NCBI GenBank assembly: GCA_020352895.1 | Contig: CP070685.1 | Location: 2,999,433-3,031,658, forward strand | Direction of reading: 5' to 3' | Source: Phycisphaerales bacterium | Lineage (GTDB): Bacteria > Planctomycetota > Phycisphaerae > UBA1845 > G020352895 | Length of the DNA stretch: 32,226 nucleotides | In this document: in pieces, positions 15,251-23,033 of the stretch | How the letters are laid out: each line of letters opens with the position of its first letter | How positions within the stretch are numbered: position 1 is the first letter of the stretch | Made by a program: the position numbers and the translations under genes | The notes under the pieces: model-generated | Seen by the model: only the letters and a program-made list of their open reading frames with translations | The model's database searches: none | What the model was told of the DNA's origin: nothing

Positions 15251-15430
15251 AGGGGCGGCACATTCTCCGTGCCGGATGAGGCCTGCACCGTGCTGGCTCT
15301 GGTTCCGGGCGGTCTCGACGGCGTCCTCGGAATGGTCCGCTTCCTGCCGTCCTTCCGCGATTCAAGCTTCGGTCCTCCCACGCCCTCCGCCGAGGCCGCG
15401 CTGGATCGGGCACGCGCTGCGCGGCCTTGA
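15251..15430 (+). pseudogene. C-terminal remnant of a YhbS-like GNAT acetyltransferase
   Basis: This open stretch between the two intact GNAT genes reads FSVPDEACTVLALVPGGLDG followed by VLGMVRFLPSFRD. It matches the end of YhbS-like proteins, where E. coli YhbS has AFQVHRLADDALNGVTGLVEYHEHF. No start codon or N-terminal part is present. The stop, in CCTTGA at 15428-15430, overlaps the TTGACA of the copy 2 promoter. The N-terminal counterpart is at 14322-14480. Its short length keeps it below ordinary gene-calling limits. Confidence 0.6.
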
Positions 15431-15455
15431 CAGCCGCGGCGTCTTCGGCGATTAG
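15427..15455 (+). promoter_or_regulatory. Candidate promoter of GNAT copy 2
   Basis: TTGACA (15427-15432) with GATTAG at 17 nt spacing. It corresponds base for base to the copy 1 element. The -10 is weak in both. Confidence 0.35.
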
Positions 15456-15499
15456 AACACCGCCGGGTCTCCCGTGGCCCCAGTTCTCGCTGCATTTCC

Positions 15500-15509
15500 A
15501 AGGAGGTGA
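15500..15509 (+). promoter_or_regulatory. Full-length Shine-Dalgarno site of GNAT copy 2
   Basis: AAGGAGGTGA ends 3 nt before the ATG at 15513, exactly as in copy 1. Confidence 0.8.
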
Positions 15510-15512
15510 CCC

Positions 15513-16097
15513 ATGGACAAGACCGTTTCGCTGAAGGACGGGACCGAGCTTCGCATCCGATTTGTGACCAGGGACGACCTTGATCGCCTGCTGGCGTTCT
15601 TCCGAGCATTGCCCGAAGAGGACCGCCAGTACCTCCGGGGCGACTCGACCAAGCGCGAGGTCGTTGAACGCCGTATCCAAGACATGGAGGCCGGCCGGGT
15701 CATCCGCCTGGCCGCCTTGGACGGAGACCAAATCGTCGCGGAAGGGGCCCTGGAACTGGCCGGGCACGAGTGGACCGCCCACGTCGGCGAGCTGCGCCTC
15801 ATCGTGGCTCGAGCTTATCAGCGCCGCGGCCTAGGCACGTTGATGGCCCGCGAACTCTATGACCAGGCCGCCAAACACAAGGTCGAACAGATCGTGACCG
15901 CCATGATGCGGCCGCAAGTCGGCGCTCGCAACATCGCGCTCAAGCTTGGCTTCCGCGAAGAAATCATCGTACCCCAGCACGTGAAGGACCGCGCCGGCCG
16001 GATTCAGGACCTCATCCTGATGCGCTGCGACCTGGAGGCTCTGTGGCGCGAAATCGAGACCGCCTTCACCCTGTCCGATTGGCAACGAACCCGATAG
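15513..16097 (+). CDS. GNAT family N-acetyltransferase, copy 2
   Basis: A paralogue of the gene at 14657, also 194 residues, with the same acetyl-CoA loop (YQRRGLGTLM) and motif B (ARNIALKLGFREE). Most differences from copy 1 are conservative and are concentrated in the first 50 residues (P17F, L18V, S21D, Q25R, S26L) and in small changes around the binding cleft (P100A, M108T, FR to AL before KLGF). The acetyl-CoA site is intact in both, so both are probably active. The changes near the N-terminus, which often shapes the acceptor pocket in GNATs, could mean a different substrate. The gene lies 75 nt before the end of the convergent DUF1573 gene. The substrate is unknown. Confidence 0.93.
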   Translation: MDKTVSLKDGTELRIRFVTRDDLDRLLAFFRALPEEDRQYLRGDSTKREVVERRIQDMEAGRVIRLAALDGDQIVAEGALELAGHEWTAHVGELRLIVARAYQRRGLGTLMARELYDQAAKHKVEQIVTAMMRPQVGARNIALKLGFREEIIVPQHVKDRAGRIQDLILMRCDLEALWREIETAFTLSDWQRTR

Positions 16098-16172
16098 CCC
16101 GGCCCGCCGGCCTGTGCGACATCCAGCCCCTCGCTGCTGAACCTCTCCTTCCCACGTTCACAGCCCGCCTCT

Positions 16173-17546
16173 TCATCGGGCGCGCACGAACACGGGCACT
16201 TCGACGGCGGAGTGTCTGTCCCAGTCCGTCAGCAGCCGGATTCTGGTATCCAAACCGGAGATGGACGGCCCCGCTTCAGAGGCCGTGAAGATGCGGAGTG
16301 TTGCGGTGGCCAGTTCCATGCCGTCCCTGATCTCGGGCTCGCCGGGGACAACCTCGACTCGCAACCGCTTGTCATCGATCTGCGGTTCGCCCAGCTTCAC
16401 CGGCGCATCCACCGGCCACAGCAGGCGCACCTCGGCCTTGGCCTCGTGCGGCGCGGCCGGGTCCACCGTCATCAGGACGGCCTCCGGAGCGACCCAGATG
16501 TACGGATTCACGTTGCCATACACCGGCACGTGCAGGACCGATTCGGCCGGAAGGTCGGTCACAATGGTCACCATGGCTCCGAACGGCCCGGGCGGGGCGT
16601 CGGCCGACACCCGCACCGGCACCTCATACTTGCGGTTCGGCTCGACCGGCTCTACCGACACGTCGATCGGCCCGACGGCCGTCGCGCTGAGCACCTGCAT
16701 CGGCTTACCCAAAGTGGACTCCACCGTGATCTTCCCGATCATCCGCCCTCGCCACGTCGGGTTCACGCTGACCAGAACCTTCGGGTCGAACGCCAACTCG
16801 CCCAGTAATGGCAGTTGCACCGGAATCCGCACCCGCTTCTGCTCGTCTCCGACACGAAACGCCAGAATCATCGCATCGCGCAACGCCCCGCGGCGCTGAG
16901 CCCCCTTACCCACGAGGGTCAGCTCCTCGCCGACGCGACCGTCGCGCTCGTACGGCTCGCGCCGCACCTCGAACTGATCGGCCTGCATCTGCACGCCGAG
17001 CACCTCCAACGGCTCGCCCTGCTTCGCCGGCAGCAGCTTGAGCGTCGGCTCACACGGCAGCCCCGGCCGCTGCGGCTGCAGGCGCAACTGCCCCAGCGGC
17101 TCCATCTCATACGCCGCGTCGATGTCCACGGTGATGACCAGTTGCGTCCGCGGCGACTGCGGATCGTTCGTGGTCAGCGTGATCGCCCCGGACTCCTGCC
17201 CCGCGTGCCCCGTGGTTACGTACCTGGCCGAGATAAACAGCCGCTCGCCCGGCGGCAGGACCCGCTGCGGGACCTCGAACCGGATGCACGTGCAGGTCGT
17301 CGTCGCGTCCAGGATCTCCAACGGCGCGTCGCCGCGGTTCTGGATCGCGAAGACCACCTCGCCGGTGCGTCCCTCCTCGATCCTGCCCAGATCGATCAGG
17401 GGCTGATCCACGTGAATCCGGGGCTGATCGGACGATTGCGCCTGTGCCGTGGATAACGCGAGCAGCACCAAGGCGGCCGCGCAGCAGGGTCGAAGCCGAA
17501 CACTGGTGGGGGGCCTCATCCTCTGACGCTTATGTCGCATATCCAT
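16173..17546 (-). CDS. DUF1573 protein, secreted, 457 residues
   Basis: An N-terminal signal peptide (about 17-36, with AAALVLLALSTAQAQ) is followed by a DUF1573 Ig-like domain: IDLGRIEEGRTGEVVFAIQN, then TTTCTCIRF with C85 and C87. The Cys-x-Cys in this place is characteristic of DUF1573 proteins, which are frequent in planctomycetes and Bacteroidota. Further Ig-like segments follow up to the C-terminus (VLHVPVYGNVNPYIWVAPEA and others). The start ATG at 17546 has AGGAA 4 nt upstream. It lies 54 nt after another DUF1573 gene on the same strand, and both are likely transcribed together. The function of the family is not established; surface or periplasmic binding is a guess. Confidence 0.88.
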   Translation of the reverse strand: MDMRHKRQRMRPPTSVRLRPCCAAALVLLALSTAQAQSSDQPRIHVDQPLIDLGRIEEGRTGEVVFAIQNRGDAPLEILDATTTCTCIRFEVPQRVLPPGERLFISARYVTTGHAGQESGAITLTTNDPQSPRTQLVITVDIDAAYEMEPLGQLRLQPQRPGLPCEPTLKLLPAKQGEPLEVLGVQMQADQFEVRREPYERDGRVGEELTLVGKGAQRRGALRDAMILAFRVGDEQKRVRIPVQLPLLGELAFDPKVLVSVNPTWRGRMIGKITVESTLGKPMQVLSATAVGPIDVSVEPVEPNRKYEVPVRVSADAPPGPFGAMVTIVTDLPAESVLHVPVYGNVNPYIWVAPEAVLMTVDPAAPHEAKAEVRLLWPVDAPVKLGEPQIDDKRLRVEVVPGEPEIRDGMELATATLRIFTASEAGPSISGLDTRIRLLTDWDRHSAVEVPVFVRAR

Positions 17547-17600
17547 GAGATTCCTCGGTACGGTAGGGGGGCTACGTTCCTCAATCCGGGTGGCCGAGGT

Positions 17601-18659
17601 CTACGGGTTCGCTTCGCTTGGAGGCAGATACACAAACACCGTGAGCCGCGCCAGCGGCTCTTTCTCCTCGCTGCCGTACAGGGCCAGCTTGCCGTTGATC
17701 GTGTTGCCGGAAACATCCTCGGGTATGGTCAACCGCAGCACCACGCCGTTGCCGCTGACTTCCGCCTGAACGAGTTCCGGCTTCAGCGCCGACATCGTGT
17801 CACTCTCGGCACGGATCCGCAGGTCGCTCACGTCGCCCGGCCAGCCTTCGAGCTTCAGCGCTTCGGTGACCACCTCACCGCGCTTGGCCTTGCCGCGATA
17901 GATGGTCGTCGGCTCGACCGTCACCTTGCCGATCACCTCGGCGAATACCGGCACCTCCAGCTCAGTGTCCGACCAGTGCTGCGTGTGCAGCACGACCGTG
18001 CCGCTGAATCGCCCGGGTTCGGTGAATGGCCCGACCGTCACGTCGATCTGGTGCTGCGGGCTCATCCGGGCGTGCTCCTTGCGGCTGTAGTCGGTGCTGA
18101 TCATGTCGTCCGACGTCTCCGCCTTGGCAACAGCAAAGTCCACCTCGTCCGGCGTCTCCAGCAAGAGTGGCATCGTCCGAGCCTCGCCGACCCGCAACCG
18201 CCCGAAGCTCAGGAACGCCGGTTCGAACGCCACGCCCGGAACGATGTCGATCGAGACATCGAACTCGAAACGTTTCTCTCCACCGTCCTCGTATTCGAAG
18301 ATCAGCTTCTTCGTCGTCTCGCCGGCAGGCTCGCGCATGGTTGCGTAGTTCAGATCGACCTCCAGCACGCCGCCTGGCTGCATCTCCGTCGGCCCATCCA
18401 GAGCCAGCCCGATGCACTCGCACTCGGTCTTCACGCGCCGCACCGTCACCGTGCGTTCGCTGACGTTGATCAGGCGGATGCGGCTTTGCGGCGTCTGCCC
18501 GCGCACCACCTGCCCGAAGTCAATCGCCTTGGGGTCGATGCGGAACGGAGAGTCGTTGCCGACACCGGTCTGCGGGCTTTCGGCGTGACAGAGCGCCGCA
18601 CCTGCCAGCAGCACGGCGCACACCGCCACAGCACGATACAACTTCAACGCGCGTTTCAT
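17601..18659 (-). CDS. DUF1573 protein, secreted, 352 residues
   Basis: The signal peptide (MKRALKLYRAVAVCAVLLAG, ending near ALCHA) precedes a DUF1573 domain with IDFGQVVRGQTPQSRIRLIN and the Cys-x-Cys in KTECECIGL (C80, C82). A second Ig-like segment begins at about residue 145 (FEPAFLSFGRLRVGEARTMP) and a third at about 240 (VIGKVTVEPTTIYRGKAKRG). It is shorter than, and only distantly similar to, its neighbour at 16173. An exact TTGACA lies at 18696-18691 on the minus strand, but its -10 partner (CGACAA) is weak and would leave almost no leader. Transcription from the upstream hydrolase gene (72 nt away) is an alternative. Function unknown. Confidence 0.88.
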   Translation of the reverse strand: MKRALKLYRAVAVCAVLLAGAALCHAESPQTGVGNDSPFRIDPKAIDFGQVVRGQTPQSRIRLINVSERTVTVRRVKTECECIGLALDGPTEMQPGGVLEVDLNYATMREPAGETTKKLIFEYEDGGEKRFEFDVSIDIVPGVAFEPAFLSFGRLRVGEARTMPLLLETPDEVDFAVAKAETSDDMISTDYSRKEHARMSPQHQIDVTVGPFTEPGRFSGTVVLHTQHWSDTELEVPVFAEVIGKVTVEPTTIYRGKAKRGEVVTEALKLEGWPGDVSDLRIRAESDTMSALKPELVQAEVSGNGVVLRLTIPEDVSGNTINGKLALYGSEEKEPLARLTVFVYLPPSEANP

Positions 18660-18731
18660 GATGCATGTTGTCGCAGGCCGGCAGGGGGGCTGTCAAGCCG
18701 CGATGTGGTATCTGGCGCCCGCGAAAGAATG

Positions 18732-19511
18732 CTATCCTGGTCGCCGTGCTCGTTCCTCGAGCCAGTCCGCCACAGCCTTCACACAGCGTCCGATGCTCTG
18801 CTCTGTGGTTTCGGGCGAGTCCGTCTCGATGGTGTGGTTGCCCGGCACGATAAACGAGTCCGGCTTGGGCCCACATTCGCTCAGCAGCCTGTCCAGCGCA
18901 TCTGTGTTGCACAGCGGATCGTTGTCTCCACCCACCACGAAGATCGGCAGCTTCAGTTGCACGATCTTGAGGGCGACGGGACGCACCGCCTCCGGCTTGC
19001 CCTGATCGTGCATCGCGAAAGTCAGGATGACCAGCCCTGCAAGCTCGGTGTCCGCGCTCGCCACCTCGATCGCGGTCAGCGAGCCCAGCGACTTGCCCAC
19101 CAGGAAGATGCGCTTGCGGTCAACCCGCCGATCCTCGCGCAGGTAGGCCAGCGCGGCCTGCAGGTCTTCGATCTCGTTGCGCAGCGCCGGGGCTCGCTGC
19201 GTCCTGTTCGAATAGAAATCCCAGTTGAAGCGCAGCGCCAGGAAACCTCGCTCCGCCAGCCGCTCGGCCGTGCGCTGCATCAACGGCTTGTCCATGTCGT
19301 AACCCACGCCGGGCGCCAACACGACGGCCGGTAGGGGGGCTTCCACCGTCGACGGGTGCGACAGCCGCGCCTCCAGCTTCGCCCCGCGCGGCGTGGTGAT
19401 CTCCACGTTTTTGGTCTCGATGTCCACAGCCATCACCTCGTCTCGTCGCTCGCATGCCGCTCCCAGCCCCAGACAGACCGGCAACGCCAATGTCAACAGC
19501 CTCGTTCGCAT
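18732..19511 (-). CDS. Alpha/beta hydrolase, probable lipoprotein
   Basis: The 259-residue protein begins with a lipoprotein-like signal (MRTRLLTLALPVCLGLGAAC, Cys20 as lipid site). The mature part has the alpha/beta hydrolase pattern. An oxyanion-side loop is in VVLAPGVGYDMDKP, the nucleophile elbow is GKSLGS (S141), the acid is in GGDNDPLC (D198) and the base is in VPGNHTIE (H226). The short-lid layout and GKSLGS resemble the dienelactone hydrolase / TEX30-like group. The substrate is unknown. It lies 53 nt after the glycyl radical enzyme gene on the same strand, so it may belong to that transcription unit, although a secreted lipoprotein does not obviously fit a cytoplasmic pathway. Confidence 0.85.
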   Translation of the reverse strand: MRTRLLTLALPVCLGLGAACERRDEVMAVDIETKNVEITTPRGAKLEARLSHPSTVEAPLPAVVLAPGVGYDMDKPLMQRTAERLAERGFLALRFNWDFYSNRTQRAPALRNEIEDLQAALAYLREDRRVDRKRIFLVGKSLGSLTAIEVASADTELAGLVILTFAMHDQGKPEAVRPVALKIVQLKLPIFVVGGDNDPLCNTDALDRLLSECGPKPDSFIVPGNHTIETDSPETTEQSIGRCVKAVADWLEERARRPG

Positions 19512-19564
19512 GGCTCTTTGTCAACGCACAGACGCAGCAAGACCTGGGCCGCGCCGCCACTCTG

Positions 19565-21925
19565 CTAGATCGAACTGTGCTCCGTACGGGAGATGATCTC
19601 TTCCTGCAGCTCCCGATTCAGATCCACGAAGTAATCGCTGTAACCGGCCACGCGCACGATCAGGTTCCGGTATTCCTCCGGCTTTTGCTGCGCCTCGCGC
19701 AGCGTCTCGGCATCCACCACGTTGAATTGCACATGGTGCCCGCCCAGCCGGAAGTACGATCGAACCAGGTGACAGAGTTTGTCAAGACCTTCCTCCCCTT
19801 CCAGCACATGTCGGGCGAACTTCTGATTCAGCAGCGTCCCGCCCGTCTTGGCGTGGTCCATCTTGCTCGCGGATTTGAACACGGCCGTCGGGCCCTTACG
19901 ATCGGCACCCTGAACCGGCGAGATGCCTTCGCTCAGAGGCGTCCACGCCTTCCGTCCGTCCGGCGTCGCCCCGGTCACCGATCCGAAATACACGTGACAC
20001 GTGGTCGGCAACATGTCGATATGGTACGTACCGCCCTTCGTGTTGGGGCGTCCGTCCACAGCCTGGAAGAATGCATTGAAGCCTGCCCGCATCAGCTCGT
20101 CTGCCTCGTCATCATCGTTGCCGTACTTGGGTGAGTGGTTCAGCAGGATTTGCCGCAGCCGATCGCGGTCCTCGAAATCATCCTTCATTGCTTCCAGCAA
20201 CTCGCCCATCGTGAATGTCTTCGCCTCGAACACGTGCTTCTCGAGCGCCGCGAAGCAATCCGTCAGGCTGCCGATGCCGACGCCCTGGATGTACGTCGTG
20301 TTGTACCGTGCGCCGCCTTCGTTGTAGTCCAACCCCTTCTGGATGCAGTCATCGATCAGAAGCGACAGGAAGGGTGCCTGGGCGTGGGCCGCGTACATCT
20401 GCTCAATGATCTGGTTCCCGCGAATCTTCAGGTCCACAAAGTGTCCGACCTGCCTCCGCCACGCCGCGAACAGATCGCCGAAGTCCTCGAACTCGCACGG
20501 GTCGCCTGTCTTCGGCCCGAGCTGCTTGCCCGTTCGCGGGTCGAGTCCGTTGTGCAACGTCAGCTCCAGGAGCTTCACCAGGTTGAAGTATCCCGTCAGG
20601 ATGTAGGCCTCCTTGCCGAACGCGCCCGTCTCGACGCAGCCGCTCGTGCCTCCCTCGCGAGCGTCCTCGACGCTCTTGCCCTGCCGCAGAAGCTCCTGCA
20701 CGACCATGTCCGCGCTGAACACCGAAGGAAAGCCGTAGCCCTTGCGAATCACGCGCCCGGCCGCCTTGAGAAAGCGGTCCGGCGTCTTCGCCGAGATCTG
20801 CACGTTCGTGCTCGGCTGCAGGATGTGCATCTCGTCGATGATCTCCAGCAGCAGATACGACACCTCGTTCACCGCGTCCGTCCCGTCGCGCCACAATCCC
20901 CCGATGTTGATGTTGGCGAAGTCAGTGTACGTGCCGCTCTCGGCCGCGGTCACGCCCACTTTCGGCGGTGCCGGGTGGTTGTTGAATTTGACCCACCAGC
21001 ACTCCAGCAATTCCTTGGCGCCCTCCCGCGTCAGCGTGCCGTCCTTGAGTCCCTGCGTATAGAACGGGTACAGGTGCTGATCCAGGTGCCCGGGGTTGAA
21101 CGAGTCCCATCCGTTCAGTTCCGTGATCACCCCCAGATGACAGAACCAGTACATCTGCAACGCTTCCCAGAAGGTGCGCGGTGCCTGTGTCGGCACCCGC
21201 CGGCAGACGGACGCAATGTGCAGCAGCTCCTTCCTGCGCTGCGGATCGAGTTCCTCCGCCGCCATGCGCGCGGCCAGGCCGGCGTGCCGTTCCGCGAAGC
21301 GAATGGCCGCATCAGCGGTGATGTCCATGGCCTTGAGCTGTTGAAGCCTATGATACGCGAGTGGATCGCCGCAGAAGTCCAGGCGCTTCATGCTCGCGGC
21401 GATATCCCGCTTGAAGTCCAACATGCCCTTGCGATAGATCTTGCCGTCGGCCACGGTGTGCCCCGGCGCCCGCTGCTCCATGAACTCCGTGAAGATGCCC
21501 GCCTCGTACGCGTCGCGCCACTCGCCCGGCAACTCCTCGAAGATGCGGTCCCTCATGGAGCGCCCGCGCCAGTACGGGATGATCCGCTCCTCATAGACCT
21601 TCATGCTCTCCGGGCTCATCGAGTAATTCGTCTTTTCGCGATCGTTGAGGACGCGCAGATCCTCCATGCTGTGGCAGGTCAGCTCCGGGTAGGTCGGGGT
21701 CGCCTTCGGCGCGGGACCCCGCTCGCCGACGATCAACTCGTCTTCACCGATGGTGATCGTCTTGTATTCGCACAAATGCCGGAAAGCCATGGCCCGCATG
21801 ACCGGCGGCGAATACTTGCCCTCGTTCTCGCCATAGAACCCAGTCAGCAACTCCGCCCGCTCGGTGGAGATGGATGGTCGCGCCTCGGTCGTCCGCTCAC
21901 GCAGTCTGGCCACTCTCTCGTTCAT
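19565..21925 (-). CDS. hypD: Glycyl radical enzyme, probable trans-4-hydroxy-L-proline dehydratase
   Basis: The 786-residue protein has the catalytic cysteine in GTSGCVETGAFGKEAYILTG (C430, E432) and the glycyl radical site in RVAGYSDYF (G761). From memory, the C. difficile HypD active site uses F152, H160, D278, S334, D339, F340, C434, E436, Y450, T645 and G765. Every one of these is present here exactly four positions earlier (F148, H156, D274, S330, D335, F336, C430, E432, Y446, T641, G761). This argues strongly for a dehydratase that converts trans-4-hydroxy-L-proline to pyrroline-5-carboxylate, rather than pyruvate formate-lyase, choline lyase or diol dehydratase. The activase gene lies 2 nt upstream. 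A pyrroline-5-carboxylate reductase, often nearby in other genomes, is absent from the window. The enzyme is oxygen-sensitive. The symbol is that of the GRE, not of hydrogenase maturation HypD. Confidence 0.9.
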   Translation of the reverse strand: MNERVARLRERTTEARPSISTERAELLTGFYGENEGKYSPPVMRAMAFRHLCEYKTITIGEDELIVGERGPAPKATPTYPELTCHSMEDLRVLNDREKTNYSMSPESMKVYEERIIPYWRGRSMRDRIFEELPGEWRDAYEAGIFTEFMEQRAPGHTVADGKIYRKGMLDFKRDIAASMKRLDFCGDPLAYHRLQQLKAMDITADAAIRFAERHAGLAARMAAEELDPQRRKELLHIASVCRRVPTQAPRTFWEALQMYWFCHLGVITELNGWDSFNPGHLDQHLYPFYTQGLKDGTLTREGAKELLECWWVKFNNHPAPPKVGVTAAESGTYTDFANINIGGLWRDGTDAVNEVSYLLLEIIDEMHILQPSTNVQISAKTPDRFLKAAGRVIRKGYGFPSVFSADMVVQELLRQGKSVEDAREGGTSGCVETGAFGKEAYILTGYFNLVKLLELTLHNGLDPRTGKQLGPKTGDPCEFEDFGDLFAAWRRQVGHFVDLKIRGNQIIEQMYAAHAQAPFLSLLIDDCIQKGLDYNEGGARYNTTYIQGVGIGSLTDCFAALEKHVFEAKTFTMGELLEAMKDDFEDRDRLRQILLNHSPKYGNDDDEADELMRAGFNAFFQAVDGRPNTKGGTYHIDMLPTTCHVYFGSVTGATPDGRKAWTPLSEGISPVQGADRKGPTAVFKSASKMDHAKTGGTLLNQKFARHVLEGEEGLDKLCHLVRSYFRLGGHHVQFNVVDAETLREAQQKPEEYRNLIVRVAGYSDYFVDLNRELQEEIISRTEHSSI

Positions 21926-21927
21926 GA

Positions 21928-22923
21928 TCAGCCGCCTATCCGTACGCTCAGCCCGAAGGTACGCAGTTCCTCAGCCACAGCCTCGATCCGTTTTCTCCAC
22001 GGAGCCGCCTCCTCCATCAGCCCGCGGTCCCCGATCAGCCGGGCCGCCTTCTCGCGCCCGCCACGATTGTACGGCAGCAAGTCGACGTTTCGTATCGTTA
22101 CCAGGGAGGCGATGTACTGCCCCGTGGCCTCCACGTTGCGAACGTCATCGTTGAATCCGGGGATGATCGGCATCCGGATCGTAATGTTCTCGCCCGCCGA
22201 CGCCAGCCGGCGGAGATTGTCCAGTATCAATCCGTTACCGACCCCCGTGAATCGCTCGTGCACTTCGCTGTCCATGTGCTTGACGTCGCACAGAAATAGA
22301 TCCACGTGCTCCCGGATGCGGTCGAGCACCTCGCGCTCTGTGTGACAGGTCGTGTCTACGACCGTATGGATGTCTCGTTCGTGACACTGACGAAGCAGCT
22401 CGACCAGAAAGGCCGCTTGCATGAGCGGTTCGCCTCCCGAAAAGGTCACGCCGCCGCCGGACTGATCATAGAAGACCACGTCCTTCTCGATCTCCGCGAT
22501 GATTTCTCCCACGCTGACCTCCTGCCCGAGCATCTCGCGGGCCCCGGCCTCGCATGCCTCGACACACTGGCCGCACAGCGTGCACCGGGCCGCGTCCGTC
22601 ACCGACCGGCCGTCCGACATCGAGATCGCGTCGCACTCACAGGCCTGCACACATCGCCCGCAGCCCACGCAGCGATCCGCTCGCAGACCCGGTTCCGGTC
22701 GTCCATCCCAGCTCTCCGGGTTGTGGCACCACCGACATCGCAACGGGCAGCCCTTCAGAAACACCGTGGTCCTGATCCCCGGCCCGTCATGAATCGCGTA
22801 CCGCTGAATGTCGAAAATGACGCCCGTCGGTCGGTCGTCGCCGCTGACACCCGCACCCTCAGCGCTGACCTTGGGCTTGTGCGTGACATCGTCCTGACTG
22901 CCGAGCCGGTGGTCTGATTCCAT
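21928..22923 (-). CDS. hypE: Glycyl radical enzyme activase (radical SAM), HypE-like
   Basis: The activase generates the glycine radical on its partner enzyme by SAM cleavage. From the ATG at 22923 (331 residues) the radical SAM cluster motif is C59-P-L-R-C63-R-W-C66. Two ferredoxin-like [4Fe-4S] motifs follow (C85-C88-C91-C95 and C114-C117-C120-C124), the usual insert of GRE activases. GGVTFSGGEPLMQ is the SAM-binding GGE region. GGGAGA lies 6 nt upstream of this ATG. A frame opening at 22989 is less likely, because it crosses the promoter. A 30-residue variable lead precedes the conserved VIFDIQRYAIHDGPGIRT. The gene ends 2 nt before the GRE gene, so the pair is translationally linked and partner choice is clear. 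Confidence 0.94.
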   Translation of the reverse strand: MESDHRLGSQDDVTHKPKVSAEGAGVSGDDRPTGVIFDIQRYAIHDGPGIRTTVFLKGCPLRCRWCHNPESWDGRPEPGLRADRCVGCGRCVQACECDAISMSDGRSVTDAARCTLCGQCVEACEAGAREMLGQEVSVGEIIAEIEKDVVFYDQSGGGVTFSGGEPLMQAAFLVELLRQCHERDIHTVVDTTCHTEREVLDRIREHVDLFLCDVKHMDSEVHERFTGVGNGLILDNLRRLASAGENITIRMPIIPGFNDDVRNVEATGQYIASLVTIRNVDLLPYNRGGREKAARLIGDRGLMEEAAPWRKRIEAVAEELRTFGLSVRIGG

Positions 22924-22941
22924 GAGAATCTCCCGACTGAC

Positions 22942-22947
22942 ATTATA
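22942..22947 (-). promoter_or_regulatory. -10 box of the hypE-hypD promoter
   Basis: A perfect TATAAT on the minus strand lies 18 nt before the activase ATG, predicting a leader of about 12 nt. No good -35 is present at 16-18 nt, so an activator (for example an oxygen- or substrate-responsive one) may be needed. I found no FNR-like site. Confidence 0.5.
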
Positions 22948-23033
22948 TCGCGCTGCCTTGGCGGCCTCGAACGCCTCGCCTCCGCCCACATCGCTGCAAG
23001 ACTTTTGCCGCTCCGTAGAGTATCCTGGCGCCG

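Larger units (their letters stand above)
15357..16097 (+). repeat. Tandem duplication, copy 2 (GNAT gene plus upstream region)
   Basis: Second copy of the unit at 14501-15241; the spacing between the two copies is 856 nt. The 741-nt length is the same in both, which indicates duplication with point changes and balanced small indels. Confidence 0.85.

Noticed and set aside
17532-19334. 600-residue open frame on the plus strand opposite the DUF1573 and hydrolase genes
   Set aside because: Spans three real genes and the gaps between them; no domain, and its composition is typical of antisense frames.
20135-22345. 736-residue open frame on the plus strand opposite the glycyl radical enzyme
   Set aside because: It is the mirror of a highly C-biased real gene pair, has no recognisable domain and is rich in His, Arg and Leu from reversed codons. 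Its opposite strand carries two clear enzymes.
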